Source: Proteus alimentorum
GTDB taxonomy: Bacteria; Pseudomonadota; Gammaproteobacteria; Enterobacterales; Enterobacteriaceae
Direction: 5' to 3'
Assembly (NCBI RefSeq): GCF_002607735.1
Contig: NZ_NBVR01000043.1
Span: 1-57,964, forward strand
Length of the DNA: 57,964 bases
Positions 17,960 through 26,455 of this stretch are shown in pieces. Position numbers and translations under genes: made by a program. Each line of letters starts with the position of its first letter. Within the stretch, counting starts at the first letter, position 1. The notes beneath the pieces are model-generated. The model was not told the DNA's origin. It saw only the letters and a list, made by a program, of their open reading frames with translations, and searched no databases.

Positions 17960-19101
17960 TGGTTAAATACCCTTTTATTTTGGGGCTGGCACTTGCCAGC
18001 CTCTCTACTTCATACACAGCACAAGCTCAATTCTTTCCTGATAGACAACAAATAGACCAATGGCTAATGGGGTTAGGGGGAGAAAATAGCTTTGATCGCA
18101 GCAAAACTATCGACTGGGGAATATTACCGGGTCCATTTTATACGCCAGAGCTAGAATTGGGTGTAGGAATTGCACTTGTTGGGCTTTATCAAGCCGATAG
18201 TCGCCCTGATAGCAAAATCTCATCGCTCTCATTAAGTGGCTTCGGTTCATCAACCGGTGCTTTTGGCATGACCTTTAGCAACTACACCTATTTGGCAAAT
18301 GATACTTGGCGCTTTTATCTCACAGGAACATTAAATAATGTCCCTACCCATTATTGGGGAGAGGGTTATCACGAAGGGCGGGTAAAAGATCATTTCGGTG
18401 AGTTTCGCTCTCAAGAATTGCGCCTAACCCCCACTTTACTGCGTCAAATAACCAAAAACACCTATATAGGATTAGGGTGGGATTACTCCAATCTACAAGC
18501 CGCCGCCCCAGATTCTCCCTTTAAAGCATATATGAATAAACGCGATTTACCTTTGCGTTCAACCAGTTCGGGAATAACTGCTCGCTTTACTTACGATAGT
18601 CGCGATTTTTTACCGAATGCTTATCGAGGTCAGGCTTTTGATATCAGCTATACCCATTACTCACCGGATACAGGCAGTAATAACCGATTTAATGCGACAC
18701 AAATACAATATAACTACTATTATCCTTTAAGTGATAATGCGGTATTAGCGTTTGATAATTATGCGCGTTTTACATCGGGTGATGTGCCTTGGAGCCAATT
18801 GTCTAAACTGAGTAATGGGCAGCAAATGCGAGGCTATTATGAAGGGCGATATCAAGACAATCACGTATTTTCAACCCAATTAGAGTACCGCCAAAAACTC
18901 GATTGGCGCCATGGCATTGCACTTTGGGTGGGTGGTGGTACGTTAAGCGACCAAGCGCGTGATTTAGGCAAAGGCCATTGGTTGCCGAGTGTCGGTGTAG
19001 GTTATCGATTTGAATTTAAACCCCGTATGAATGTACGTCTCGATTTTGGTATAGGTAAAGAAAGTACAGGATTCTATTTTCAAGTAGGTGAAGCATTTTG
19101 A
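17959..19101 (+). CDS. BamA/TamA-like (Omp85, surface antigen D15) barrel without POTRA domains
   Basis: The 380-residue product has a signal peptide (cleavage near Ala23, TAQA) and goes almost directly into a barrel (GPFYTPELELGVGIALVGLY). It continues with strands such as SGITARFTYDSRDFLPNAYRGQAFDISY, the typical Omp85 C-terminal region, and it ends in Phe. There is no room for POTRA repeats. Such short Omp85-like proteins are widespread and poorly characterised; they may export, insert or host a partner protein. The two flanking genes overlap it by a few bases, which marks the upstream barrel and the downstream lipoprotein as candidate partners. Confidence 0.8.
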   Translation: MVKYPFILGLALASLSTSYTAQAQFFPDRQQIDQWLMGLGGENSFDRSKTIDWGILPGPFYTPELELGVGIALVGLYQADSRPDSKISSLSLSGFGSSTGAFGMTFSNYTYLANDTWRFYLTGTLNNVPTHYWGEGYHEGRVKDHFGEFRSQELRLTPTLLRQITKNTYIGLGWDYSNLQAAAPDSPFKAYMNKRDLPLRSTSSGITARFTYDSRDFLPNAYRGQAFDISYTHYSPDTGSNNRFNATQIQYNYYYPLSDNAVLAFDNYARFTSGDVPWSQLSKLSNGQQMRGYYEGRYQDNHVFSTQLEYRQKLDWRHGIALWVGGGTLSDQARDLGKGHWLPSVGVGYRFEFKPRMNVRLDFGIGKESTGFYFQVGEAF

Positions 19102-20255
19102 TGTTTAAGCGGTTTCTTTTTATCAACACCATTGCCTTCTTCTTATTTATTGCAGGATGTACTCAAGTCACACCAGTAAAATCTCTGCATGCCAATCTTG
19201 AGAGTGTTACCCACGAAGAAGCAACCCAACTTTGGCAAACACCCGCACCATTAACAGCACCCAATGGTTTAAGACCTTGTTGTGCCTTTGGTTACGACTT
19301 AAAAGTTAAAGCATTCGAAATTCCTATCCCGTTTTATCGTATTGATAACGTTGTTGAAGCCTCTGCCTTGGGCAATCATCGTTATAACGACAGTTTTTGG
19401 CTAGGTACAGGCGCCGTATTAGGCTTGGGAAGTGAGAAATCAGGCTTAATTTATTCCCACAAAGGGGGATTTCTTGATATCGCCCATATTCGTGATACGG
19501 CGGATTACACTTATTATCTCTTTAGTCATATCTATCCAAAATTAGGCCAAGCGTGGACGTTAACGTTAAGTGATGAATTGGCACAACGTAAAATCCACTT
19601 TAATGCATTCGCCCCACCTAAAAACGAATTAGAACGTTATACCTTAAGCGCCTATCTTGCCGCACACCTTGGTTATCGCCTTGCGGTATGGCATGAAATT
19701 GCACAATGGTATGGCTTTCGTTCTGTGCCAGGTTTTTCAGAAGGTATCTCGGCATTTTCACCCGAAGATCTCTATTCCAATTTAATTGGTGCAAGGCTTT
19801 CTCTTACACTGATCTTAAAGGGTCACGCCACCAGCCTTGAGCACTATAATCAATCAATGCAGGGTATTATTCCTTCTGCGCTCTACCAGTTAGAAGCTCA
19901 ACCTCGCCAATTAACACAACAATGGTTTGATGTTATTGATGGGCAATGGTGGGATAGTCAGCAACGCGTTCCCGATAAATTTTTAGTTTTAATGCGTGAT
20001 TATCATATCTCAGACCAACGCTATCCCATGTTACCTTTCGAGGAAATAACACCGCCTCACTACCTCACTTTACCCAGTGCTTATTCTGGTTACGTTTTAG
20101 AACAATTAGCAGAATTTCAGCTTTGGCCAACAAAGGAAATGGCGAATTTACCTCATCCTAAAACCTACTGGAGTGAAGCGGATTTTACTGATTTAACAGA
20201 AAAAGCACGTGAAATTGATAATAAAACTAGACCAAAAACAACAAAAATTGACTAA
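19101..20255 (+). CDS. DUF4056-like lipoprotein
   Basis: The 384-residue product is a lipoprotein: the lipobox FIAGC puts the modified cysteine at residue 20. I believe it belongs to the DUF4056 family, whose function is unknown. A stretch AVWHEIAQWYG at residues 196-206 resembles a metallopeptidase HExxH helix, but the second histidine is replaced by Gln202; a glutamate (SPEDLYSNLIG) follows about 20 residues later. Whether it is an enzyme is therefore open. I chose the ATG at 19101, which shares one base with the preceding stop (TGATG), over a TTG three bases earlier. It is the last gene of the envelope operon; no terminator with a good stem follows. Confidence 0.75.
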   Translation: MFKRFLFINTIAFFLFIAGCTQVTPVKSLHANLESVTHEEATQLWQTPAPLTAPNGLRPCCAFGYDLKVKAFEIPIPFYRIDNVVEASALGNHRYNDSFWLGTGAVLGLGSEKSGLIYSHKGGFLDIAHIRDTADYTYYLFSHIYPKLGQAWTLTLSDELAQRKIHFNAFAPPKNELERYTLSAYLAAHLGYRLAVWHEIAQWYGFRSVPGFSEGISAFSPEDLYSNLIGARLSLTLILKGHATSLEHYNQSMQGIIPSALYQLEAQPRQLTQQWFDVIDGQWWDSQQRVPDKFLVLMRDYHISDQRYPMLPFEEITPPHYLTLPSAYSGYVLEQLAEFQLWPTKEMANLPHPKTYWSEADFTDLTEKAREIDNKTRPKTTKID

Positions 20256-20318
20256 ATAACAAACAAAATTGACACATTAAAAACGCTTAATTTTACTAAA
20301 TTTAGGTTAAGTCATACC

Positions 20319-20334
20319 TTATCTTATAAGATAA
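20319..20334. repeat. 16-bp perfect palindrome in the 275-base gap before bax
   Basis: TTATCTTATAAGATAA is fully symmetric. It lies between the lipoprotein gene and the Bax-family gene and could be a protein-binding site. Nothing else was recognised in this gap apart from the promoter and the Shine-Dalgarno AGGAG at 20521 that must serve the next gene. Confidence 0.35.
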
Positions 20335-20530
20335 ATTTAAGCTTACGATAAAAAAGCACTTTTTGTTAAAAGAAAAAAGCGATTATAAAACGAGGCCTTC
20401 CAGTAAAGCTTATACATTTATTTAACAAATCACTCGTAGTTATCCTAATGTGAGGCGATATTTTGTAGATATGAAAAAAGTAATTTGCTAGTATTCGTTC
20501 GATTTTTATCCAGTTAAACGAGGAGAAGCA

Positions 20531-21325
20531 ATGCCCTCTCAATTGATGAGGACAAGTGCCGTCTTCGCTTTCTTGATTTCACTACTCTTTACTGGTGTAA
20601 GCTTTGCTTCAACCAGTACCGGCAGTTCCCAGATGCTGCAGGCGTATTCTTTCAAAAGCACGTCAACACCGTTGCCAGATTTGAAAAAATACCCTTCGGG
20701 AACACAGCGTAAGAAAGCGTTTTTAAATGTCATAGTTCCTATTATTGACAATGTTAATAATAAGATTTTGAGAGATCGTGAGTGGTTAACAACTCAACGT
20801 AAAGCCCAGCACTGGGGCAGCGCAGATTTGAAAAAATTGCGTGAAATCTGTCAATACTATGGCGTTACATGTACCAGCCCGAAAAAAGTAAATTGGGATT
20901 CGTTATTAACTCGCGTTGACATTATTCCGACACACTTTGTCGCAACGCAAGCTGCAACGGAATCTGGCTGGGGAACATCGAAGTTGGCACAACAAAATAA
21001 TAATCTATTCGGTATGCGATGTGGGAGTCAGTCTTGCAATAACGTTCCAGGGAAAACCAAAGGCTATGCAGCCTACCCTGATATTGAAGGCTCAGTGATT
21101 GCTTATATGCGTAATCTTAATACGCACCGCGCCTATAATTCATTGCGCTCCTCAAGAGCACAGCAAAGAATGACGCAGCAACAACTCGACTCTCGACAGT
21201 TAATCACTGACTTGAAAGGTTACTCAGAAATGGGCTCAAGTTATAACGATTATCTGACCGAAATGTTCGACTCAAATAAAAAACTGATCACTCAAGTTCA
21301 GTTACAGTCGAAACAAGATAGTTAA
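20531..21325 (+). CDS. bax: Bax-family glucosaminidase-like protein
   Basis: The 264-residue product has a signal peptide at its N-terminus (hydrophobic residues 10-26) and a C-terminal glucosaminidase domain. The catalytic pocket signature ATESGWGTS occurs at residues 142-150, with Glu144 as the expected acid. The motifs NNLFGMRC and YSEMGSSYNDYL fit the same family (Bax and FlgJ-like lysozyme fold). It should cleave peptidoglycan glycans in the periplasm. AGGAG lies five bases before the ATG. The next three genes encode peptidoglycan O-acetylation, a modification that blocks such enzymes, so the neighbourhood is a cell-wall module. A strong terminator separates it from them, so it is its own transcript. 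Confidence 0.9.
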   Translation: MPSQLMRTSAVFAFLISLLFTGVSFASTSTGSSQMLQAYSFKSTSTPLPDLKKYPSGTQRKKAFLNVIVPIIDNVNNKILRDREWLTTQRKAQHWGSADLKKLREICQYYGVTCTSPKKVNWDSLLTRVDIIPTHFVATQAATESGWGTSKLAQQNNNLFGMRCGSQSCNNVPGKTKGYAAYPDIEGSVIAYMRNLNTHRAYNSLRSSRAQQRMTQQQLDSRQLITDLKGYSEMGSSYNDYLTEMFDSNKKLITQVQLQSKQDS

Positions 21326-21348
21326 GCTTTAACAAGCTTTCATCTGAC

Positions 21349-21384
21349 AAAAGCCACTTTTCTTTCTAGAGAAAAGTGGCTTTT
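21349..21384 (+). terminator. Strong intrinsic terminator after bax
   Basis: A perfect 15-bp stem (AAAAGCCACTTTTCT with its complement) closes a 6-base loop and ends in TTTT followed by ATTTAT. It is placed 23 bases after the bax stop. The A-rich start of the stem also suits leftward termination, though nothing needs that here. Confidence 0.9.
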
Positions 21385-21487
21385 ATTTATCTCTAGACAA
21401 TCTTTTGATTGAAAGCCCGCTTAGAATTCATAATATAGGGGGTAACACATTTGGTATGACTTTTAAATCACACCCTTAGAGCCCTTT

Positions 21488-22906
21488 ATGAATTTTTTTT
21501 CATTCGAGTTTCTCGGAGCCTTTGTTAGCTTTTTTATTCTATACTGGCTCTTCCAAAAGCACGTCAAGATCCAAAATATTCTACTGATTACAGTTAGTTA
21601 CGCTTTTCTCTTTTATGCGGATTATCGTCCTGCGATTATCTTATTAAGCTATACGCTCTTTATTTATTTACTGGCGAATATATTAACTAAGTATACATCA
21701 TCTAAAGTCATATACTGGCTATTAGGATTACTCGTTGCGGTCTATTTTACCGCCTTTAAATATTACTCATTTTTCCAAGAAACACTGACACAAGCATTCC
21801 AGCAATGGGGGCTCAGTATTGAGCTGCCTCTTATTGAATTGCTTGCACCATTAGGACTCTCTTTCTATATTTTCCATTCGGTCAGTTATGTCGTTTCTGT
21901 TTGCCGAAAAGAGATCCCTAAAGCGCCATTTTTGGATGTCGTTCTTTATTTATGCTTTTTCCCAAGCATCATTGCAGGGCCAATTAATCGCGCTAAAGAA
22001 TTTCTCCCGCAAATTCAAGCACCAACACGTAAAATCATTGATTATAAAGGGGCGATAATGCTAATTGTTTTAGCTATCGCAAAACTCTTTTGGTTAAGTG
22101 GTTGGTTCTCAACAAACTATGTCGATCCGGTATTTAATGCCCCCGATTTAGCGCAAAGTGGACAAGTGCTGACGGCGGTTTATGCCTATGCATGGCATAT
22201 CTATTTCAACTTTTCGGGCTATACCAACCTTGTAACAGGCATTGCCTTATTACTGGGCTTTGTCGTGCCTCGTAACTTTAACGCGCCTTATTTAGCGATC
22301 AATCTCGCTGATTTCTGGCGTCGCTGGCATATCAGTTTATCGACCTTTATTCGTGATTACGTCTATATTCCTTTAGGGGGTAATCGTAAGGGTGTTATCA
22401 GACAAAACTTTAATGCCTTTGCTGCGATGGTAATTTCAGGATTATGGCATGGCGCGGCAATGACCTTTATTATTTGGGGTGCTATTCATGGGATTGGTGT
22501 GGTGTTATTGAATATTAAACACCGACTCTTTCCTGCCAAGAAGAATGCTCCGCCTAGTGCGTTATCGTCATTCAATATGTTGTTGTCATGGATTATCACG
22601 TTCCACTTTGTTTGCTTTGCGTGGATCTTTTTCCGCAGCCAAACCGTGGGTGATGCCTTTGTATTGATACAACAACTCTTTAGTACGGGGGCTTGGGCAT
22701 CATTGCAAACTGAAGGTTTAACCCTCTTTATGTTCTGGGGACTTTTCTTACTTTACCCTTGCTTTGTCACACTAAGGGATATTGTGGCTCGTCTTGAGAA
22801 AAAAGTGCCGTGGTATGTTTATCCTCTACCACTTGCGTTGATCCTCACGATTATTTTCATGTTGTCTCCAGATGGGGTGCCAGGATTTATTTATGCCAGC
22901 TTTTGA
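21488..22906 (+). CDS. patA: Peptidoglycan O-acetyltransferase, MBOAT family (PatA type)
   Basis: This 472-residue polytopic membrane protein belongs to the MBOAT family. The hallmarks are FWRRWHISLSTFIRDYVYIP with His281 and the membrane histidine in SGLWHGAAMTF (His321). The AlgI/PatA subgroup moves acetyl groups across the inner membrane. The two following genes encode SGNH-fold proteins, which marks a peptidoglycan O-acetylation locus rather than alginate modification. Proteus peptidoglycan is known to be O-acetylated. The next gene overlaps its end by 14 bases. A run of eight T lies at codons 2-5. Confidence 0.9.
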   Translation: MNFFSFEFLGAFVSFFILYWLFQKHVKIQNILLITVSYAFLFYADYRPAIILLSYTLFIYLLANILTKYTSSKVIYWLLGLLVAVYFTAFKYYSFFQETLTQAFQQWGLSIELPLIELLAPLGLSFYIFHSVSYVVSVCRKEIPKAPFLDVVLYLCFFPSIIAGPINRAKEFLPQIQAPTRKIIDYKGAIMLIVLAIAKLFWLSGWFSTNYVDPVFNAPDLAQSGQVLTAVYAYAWHIYFNFSGYTNLVTGIALLLGFVVPRNFNAPYLAINLADFWRRWHISLSTFIRDYVYIPLGGNRKGVIRQNFNAFAAMVISGLWHGAAMTFIIWGAIHGIGVVLLNIKHRLFPAKKNAPPSALSSFNMLLSWIITFHFVCFAWIFFRSQTVGDAFVLIQQLFSTGAWASLQTEGLTLFMFWGLFLLYPCFVTLRDIVARLEKKVPWYVYPLPLALILTIIFMLSPDGVPGFIYASF

Positions 22907-24095
22907 TTTCTGCTCAAACTTAAAAAAGACAGCAAAAGTTGCCTTAATGGTGCTATTCAGCACCCTCTTTCTGATTTGGCTAAACCAAACATCACTAGAG
23001 CGTTTTTGGCAACAACAATATCATCGCCCTGCACCTTGGTCTGGGCTTTCTCACTATTATGCTTGGCAAGTGGGTGGACAACTGCGTGATGGCGTATTCG
23101 TTGCGGTAGAAAGCTATGGTGATTACCTGCAAGTGAATCATCCTGATAATCAGGCAAAACCAATAGTACAAATCTCCGCACCTGAGCAACTTCCCGAAGG
23201 CTTTGCTGTTGGTCTACACTTCTTTAATGGCTATACACGACCCGCCTCTCAATTAACGCAACGCTTTCCTCAATTATTAGAGCGTAAGCAAGCAATGAGT
23301 GGGTTACCTTACCATTCGGTTACCGATGTGTCTGATGCCGCATTACAAGCCCTAAAACCTATCGTTCAGAAAACAGAAATTGTCTTATCACCAAAAGATA
23401 AAGTGTTATTTGCGGGCGATTCAATGATGCAAGGTGTTGCACCTTTACTTAAGCGTCAACTGCAAACGGATTACAACATCAGCAGTATCGATTTAAGTAA
23501 ACAGAGTACAGGGCTTGCTTATCCACGCTTTTTCAATTGGCCACAAACTATCGCAACACGTTTAGCCAGTGATGACTCCATCAAATTATTAGTGGTCTTT
23601 TTAGGTCCTAACGATCCTTGGGATATGCCACCTGATGGTGGAGGACGTTACTTAAAATTTGCGAGTGAGGCATGGGAATCAACCTACCGAGCACGTATTG
23701 CAAGCATTATAGACAATGCCAGACAGAATAATGTCACGGTTATTTGGGTTGGCCCCCCTAATATGCGTAAGCAGAAGTTATCTGAAGGTATGGCATATCT
23801 TGATAAACTTTACCGTGAAGAAGCTGAAAAAATGGGTGAAATTTACCTTTCCGTCAATGATATGTTTAAATATGAGAAAGATATTTATTCTGATTATATA
23901 GGCGATGGTAGCAGTCGTGTTAAGTTAAGAGCGGGTGACGGCATTCATTTTAGCTTAAAAGGTCAACAAATTATTGCCCAACACGTATTCTCACGTATTC
24001 ATCTTCAAGAAGAAATTAAAGAAGATAATACAGTCGATGATGTAAAAGATAAAAACACGGTTATTGTAAATGAAACAACTCATGCACATCCTTGA
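22893..24095 (+). CDS. patB: SGNH-family peptidoglycan O-acetyltransferase (PatB type)
   Basis: The 400-residue product has one N-terminal membrane anchor (about residues 14-30) and a periplasmic SGNH domain. The blocks are visible: VLFAGDSMMQ with Ser177, FLGPNDPWD with Asn240, and DGIHFS with Asp349 and His352. In known systems PatB takes acetyl groups delivered by PatA and transfers them to MurNAc O-6. I chose the ATG at 22893 because AGGA lies seven bases upstream; a longer frame from 22872 lacks a ribosome site. PatB and esterases share a fold, so the acetyltransferase role rests on position directly after patA. Confidence 0.82.
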   Translation: MPAFDFCSNLKKTAKVALMVLFSTLFLIWLNQTSLERFWQQQYHRPAPWSGLSHYYAWQVGGQLRDGVFVAVESYGDYLQVNHPDNQAKPIVQISAPEQLPEGFAVGLHFFNGYTRPASQLTQRFPQLLERKQAMSGLPYHSVTDVSDAALQALKPIVQKTEIVLSPKDKVLFAGDSMMQGVAPLLKRQLQTDYNISSIDLSKQSTGLAYPRFFNWPQTIATRLASDDSIKLLVVFLGPNDPWDMPPDGGGRYLKFASEAWESTYRARIASIIDNARQNNVTVIWVGPPNMRKQKLSEGMAYLDKLYREEAEKMGEIYLSVNDMFKYEKDIYSDYIGDGSSRVKLRAGDGIHFSLKGQQIIAQHVFSRIHLQEEIKEDNTVDDVKDKNTVIVNETTHAHP

Positions 24096-25302
24096 GCGCA
24101 AAACGTTAGTCAGTAGCTCAATCATACTGGCTATGGTTTCGCTCTTAGTTGCTTGTAACCAAGACACTGAAAAAACAGTAAAGCTGCCCACCCCCACAGT
24201 ATTACCTGCTGATGGTTCAAGACAGCTTTATAACTATCATGATCCTCACTTTGCGGGCTTTGTTAAAAAATTACAACAAGGCCGCCAAACTGTTCATATT
24301 GTTCAGTTAGGGGATTCCCATACTGCGGCTGATTTTTTCAGTGGTAAGTTGCGTGAACGTTTTCAGGCTGACTATGGTAATGGCGGTATTGGTTTTATTC
24401 CTCCGACGAATATCGCAGGTCAGCGCATTGCAAACGTACAATACCAAAGTGACAAAAAAGCATGGACACTGCTTTCAAGCAGAAAAGATAGCGATCCTGA
24501 TTTCCCATTAGGAGGCTTTATTAGTGAACCTCAAGCTAAATGGGCAAAATTACAATTATCTGAAAACCCAGTCACTCAGCAACGCTATCAGTTACAAGCA
24601 CTTTATAAAACGCCAACTACAGCTCAAGTGAATGTACAGTCATCGACAAGCAAAATCCTTTCACTATCGCAAACACAAGGTAAATGGCAGTTTTCAACCC
24701 CAACAGCTATGACATTCCCAGTCAGCATTACCGTGAGTAAAAATCAGCCTGTTAAATTAGGCGGTTGGTTGATCACCAATCAACAACCTGGCGTCATGCT
24801 TTCCTCATTAGGCATTAATGGTGCCACCATTAATATGATGGATAGATGGGGCGCACAGTGGACTGAAACGTTAGGCCAATTACATCCTGATATGGTAATT
24901 TTGGCTTATGGTACAAATGAAGCCTTTAATGACACCTTTGATTTAATTGCCTATCGCCAACAGCTTACGGATAAAATTCGCAAAATTCGCCAGCAAGCGC
25001 CTAATAGTGCCATTTTATTAATTGGACCTTCTGACTCAATCAAAAATAAAGAAGCGCTTGATTGTCGTTCACAACAGCCTCAATGGTTAAGCGATATCGT
25101 TCGCATTCAGAAAGAAGTGGCCCAACAAGAGAAAACACTCTTTTGGGATTGGCGTGATTATATGGGTGGCGAATGTTCGATAAAAGCATGGGCGCTGTAT
25201 GATTTAGCAAGACCTGATGGTGTTCATCTTTCTCGTGAAGGTTATGAAAGCAGCGCCAATACACTTTATAGCCAATTGAATACCTTAATAAACAAAAGCT
25301 GA
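24070..25302 (+). CDS. ape1: SGNH-family lipoprotein, probable O-acetylpeptidoglycan esterase (Ape1 type)
   Basis: The 410-residue product is a lipoprotein (lipobox LVAC, Cys29). It carries SGNH blocks: IVQLGDSHTA with Ser83, YGTNEAFND, and DGVHLS with Asp383 and His386. Between the serine and the Asp/His blocks lies a beta-rich insert of about 120 residues, as in Ape1 proteins, where it forms a carbohydrate-binding-like module. Ape1 removes acetyl groups from MurNAc so that lytic enzymes can act. The start overlaps the patB end by 26 bases; a second ATG at 24082 is possible. The three genes form one operon ending in a terminator at 25322. Confidence 0.85.
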   Translation: MKQLMHILERKTLVSSSIILAMVSLLVACNQDTEKTVKLPTPTVLPADGSRQLYNYHDPHFAGFVKKLQQGRQTVHIVQLGDSHTAADFFSGKLRERFQADYGNGGIGFIPPTNIAGQRIANVQYQSDKKAWTLLSSRKDSDPDFPLGGFISEPQAKWAKLQLSENPVTQQRYQLQALYKTPTTAQVNVQSSTSKILSLSQTQGKWQFSTPTAMTFPVSITVSKNQPVKLGGWLITNQQPGVMLSSLGINGATINMMDRWGAQWTETLGQLHPDMVILAYGTNEAFNDTFDLIAYRQQLTDKIRKIRQQAPNSAILLIGPSDSIKNKEALDCRSQQPQWLSDIVRIQKEVAQQEKTLFWDWRDYMGGECSIKAWALYDLARPDGVHLSREGYESSANTLYSQLNTLINKS

Positions 25303-25321
25303 TCCACTCTGTTCAACATAC

Positions 25322-25346
25322 AAAAAGGAGCTTACCGCTCCTTTTT
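25322..25346 (+). terminator. Intrinsic terminator after the O-acetylation operon
   Basis: AAAAAGGAGC and GCTCCTTTTT form a 10-bp stem with a 5-base loop, ending in a T run. It lies 20 bases after the ape1 stop and 28 bases before the stop of the opposing CZB gene, so it may serve both directions. Confidence 0.88.
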
Positions 25347-25373
25347 ACGTTTCTGAGTTTATTCATTACGTTA

Positions 25374-26309
25374 TTAATTATCTAAATTTAATAAAATATC
25401 GACATATTTGATAACATCAACGCTGGCTTGTTCCATTTTATCTATATAGTCTGTAACCCCTTCTGGATTATCTTCTCTATTGGCTTTTAATGCTGAACGA
25501 CCACATTCATGCACTAATTTATGAGGCTCTTCTAAGCGACGAAAAGCGTCAATGTTTGCAAATTTTTTACCCTCACCTTGGTAATACCATTTTCCTAAAC
25601 GACACTCTGTATACTGATTAACACTGTGTTCATCATCATTATTTAATAAGTGCATATAAATCGCTTCTTTCCATAAAACATGATCGAGTTTGACAGTATT
25701 AAAAAATTGCTGCATCGACATCACATTGACAATATGTCTCAACTCACTAGCTTGCGCTGATAGTGTACTTAAATCTTGATGCCCTTTAATGACTAATTGT
25801 TTGACTTGTTGTAATTGTTCTTGATTTTTTAGGGTATTTTCTTTGATAGGATCAAAACGAGCACTCACATTGTTATTAATTGCAGCAATAGCTGAAGATT
25901 GTTGCTGAATTTCTTGTGATAATTTTTTCATCTCTTGTGCCAAGACAGAAAAACTCGCGCCTTCACGCCCAATGTGCCCTGCTTCAATAGCAGAATTAAT
26001 GGATAAAATATTCGCTTGATTTGATAACCTATCGATATTATTCGCGCTATCTTTGATTTTTTTTAGCCAATTCGCGAAATTCTCAATCTCTTCTTTGCTA
26101 TGAGTAAAATGGATATCTATCTCCTCAAAAAATAGAGTTAGTGACTGAGCATTTTCTAGCATATCTTTAAATAAAGAATCCATTTCCTCTAATAAAACTA
26201 ATTTCTCTCTTAATTTATGACTCTCGGCTAAAACAGAGTCTCGAATCAAAGTAATAATATGAATATTAAAATCCGTGTGCTTAATAAAAAGCGAATTATA
26301 GTCAACCAT
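25374..26309 (-). CDS. Soluble chemoreceptor-like protein with C-terminal CZB zinc domain
   Basis: The 311-residue product has no membrane segment. Its middle part carries the methyl-accepting signalling hairpin (NILSINSAIEAGHIGREGASF, about residues 100-120, similar to the MCP tip). The C-terminus is a CZB (chemoreceptor zinc-binding) domain with the expected ligands His210 (LDHVLWK), Cys236 (CRLGKWYY), His263 and His267 (HKLVHECG). CZB proteins sense zinc or hypochlorous acid through the Zn-Cys pair. The N-terminus is a coiled coil rather than a sensor module. Transcribed alone, with AGGACGG seven bases before the start. It probably feeds the chemotaxis array from the cytoplasm; its receptor partners are not visible. 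Confidence 0.85.
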   Translation of the reverse strand: MVDYNSLFIKHTDFNIHIITLIRDSVLAESHKLREKLVLLEEMDSLFKDMLENAQSLTLFFEEIDIHFTHSKEEIENFANWLKKIKDSANNIDRLSNQANILSINSAIEAGHIGREGASFSVLAQEMKKLSQEIQQQSSAIAAINNNVSARFDPIKENTLKNQEQLQQVKQLVIKGHQDLSTLSAQASELRHIVNVMSMQQFFNTVKLDHVLWKEAIYMHLLNNDDEHSVNQYTECRLGKWYYQGEGKKFANIDAFRRLEEPHKLVHECGRSALKANREDNPEGVTDYIDKMEQASVDVIKYVDILLNLDN

Positions 26310-26403
26310 AAAATAACCGTCCTAGTTTGCTCGCTAAATAAGCCTATAGACTAATGAGAAACAGGATATTTTCTGTCATATTTCATGGTCATTTATAGCA
26401 ATG

Positions 26404-26428
26404 AAAAAAGCGCGTCAAAAGACGCGCT
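26404..26428 (-). terminator. Intrinsic terminator of the gluconate operon
   Basis: AGCGCGTC (26409-26416) and GACGCGCT (26421-26428) make an 8-bp GC-rich stem. On the minus strand it is followed by a run of T (A at 26404-26409 on the plus strand). It lies 28 bases beyond the gntU stop. Confidence 0.92.
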
Positions 26429-26455
26429 AATAATCTGAAATACAAAGATGAGATA

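Noticed and set aside
20391-20440. Terminator after the DUF4056-like lipoprotein gene
   Set aside because: No stem of useful length followed by T was found in this gap.
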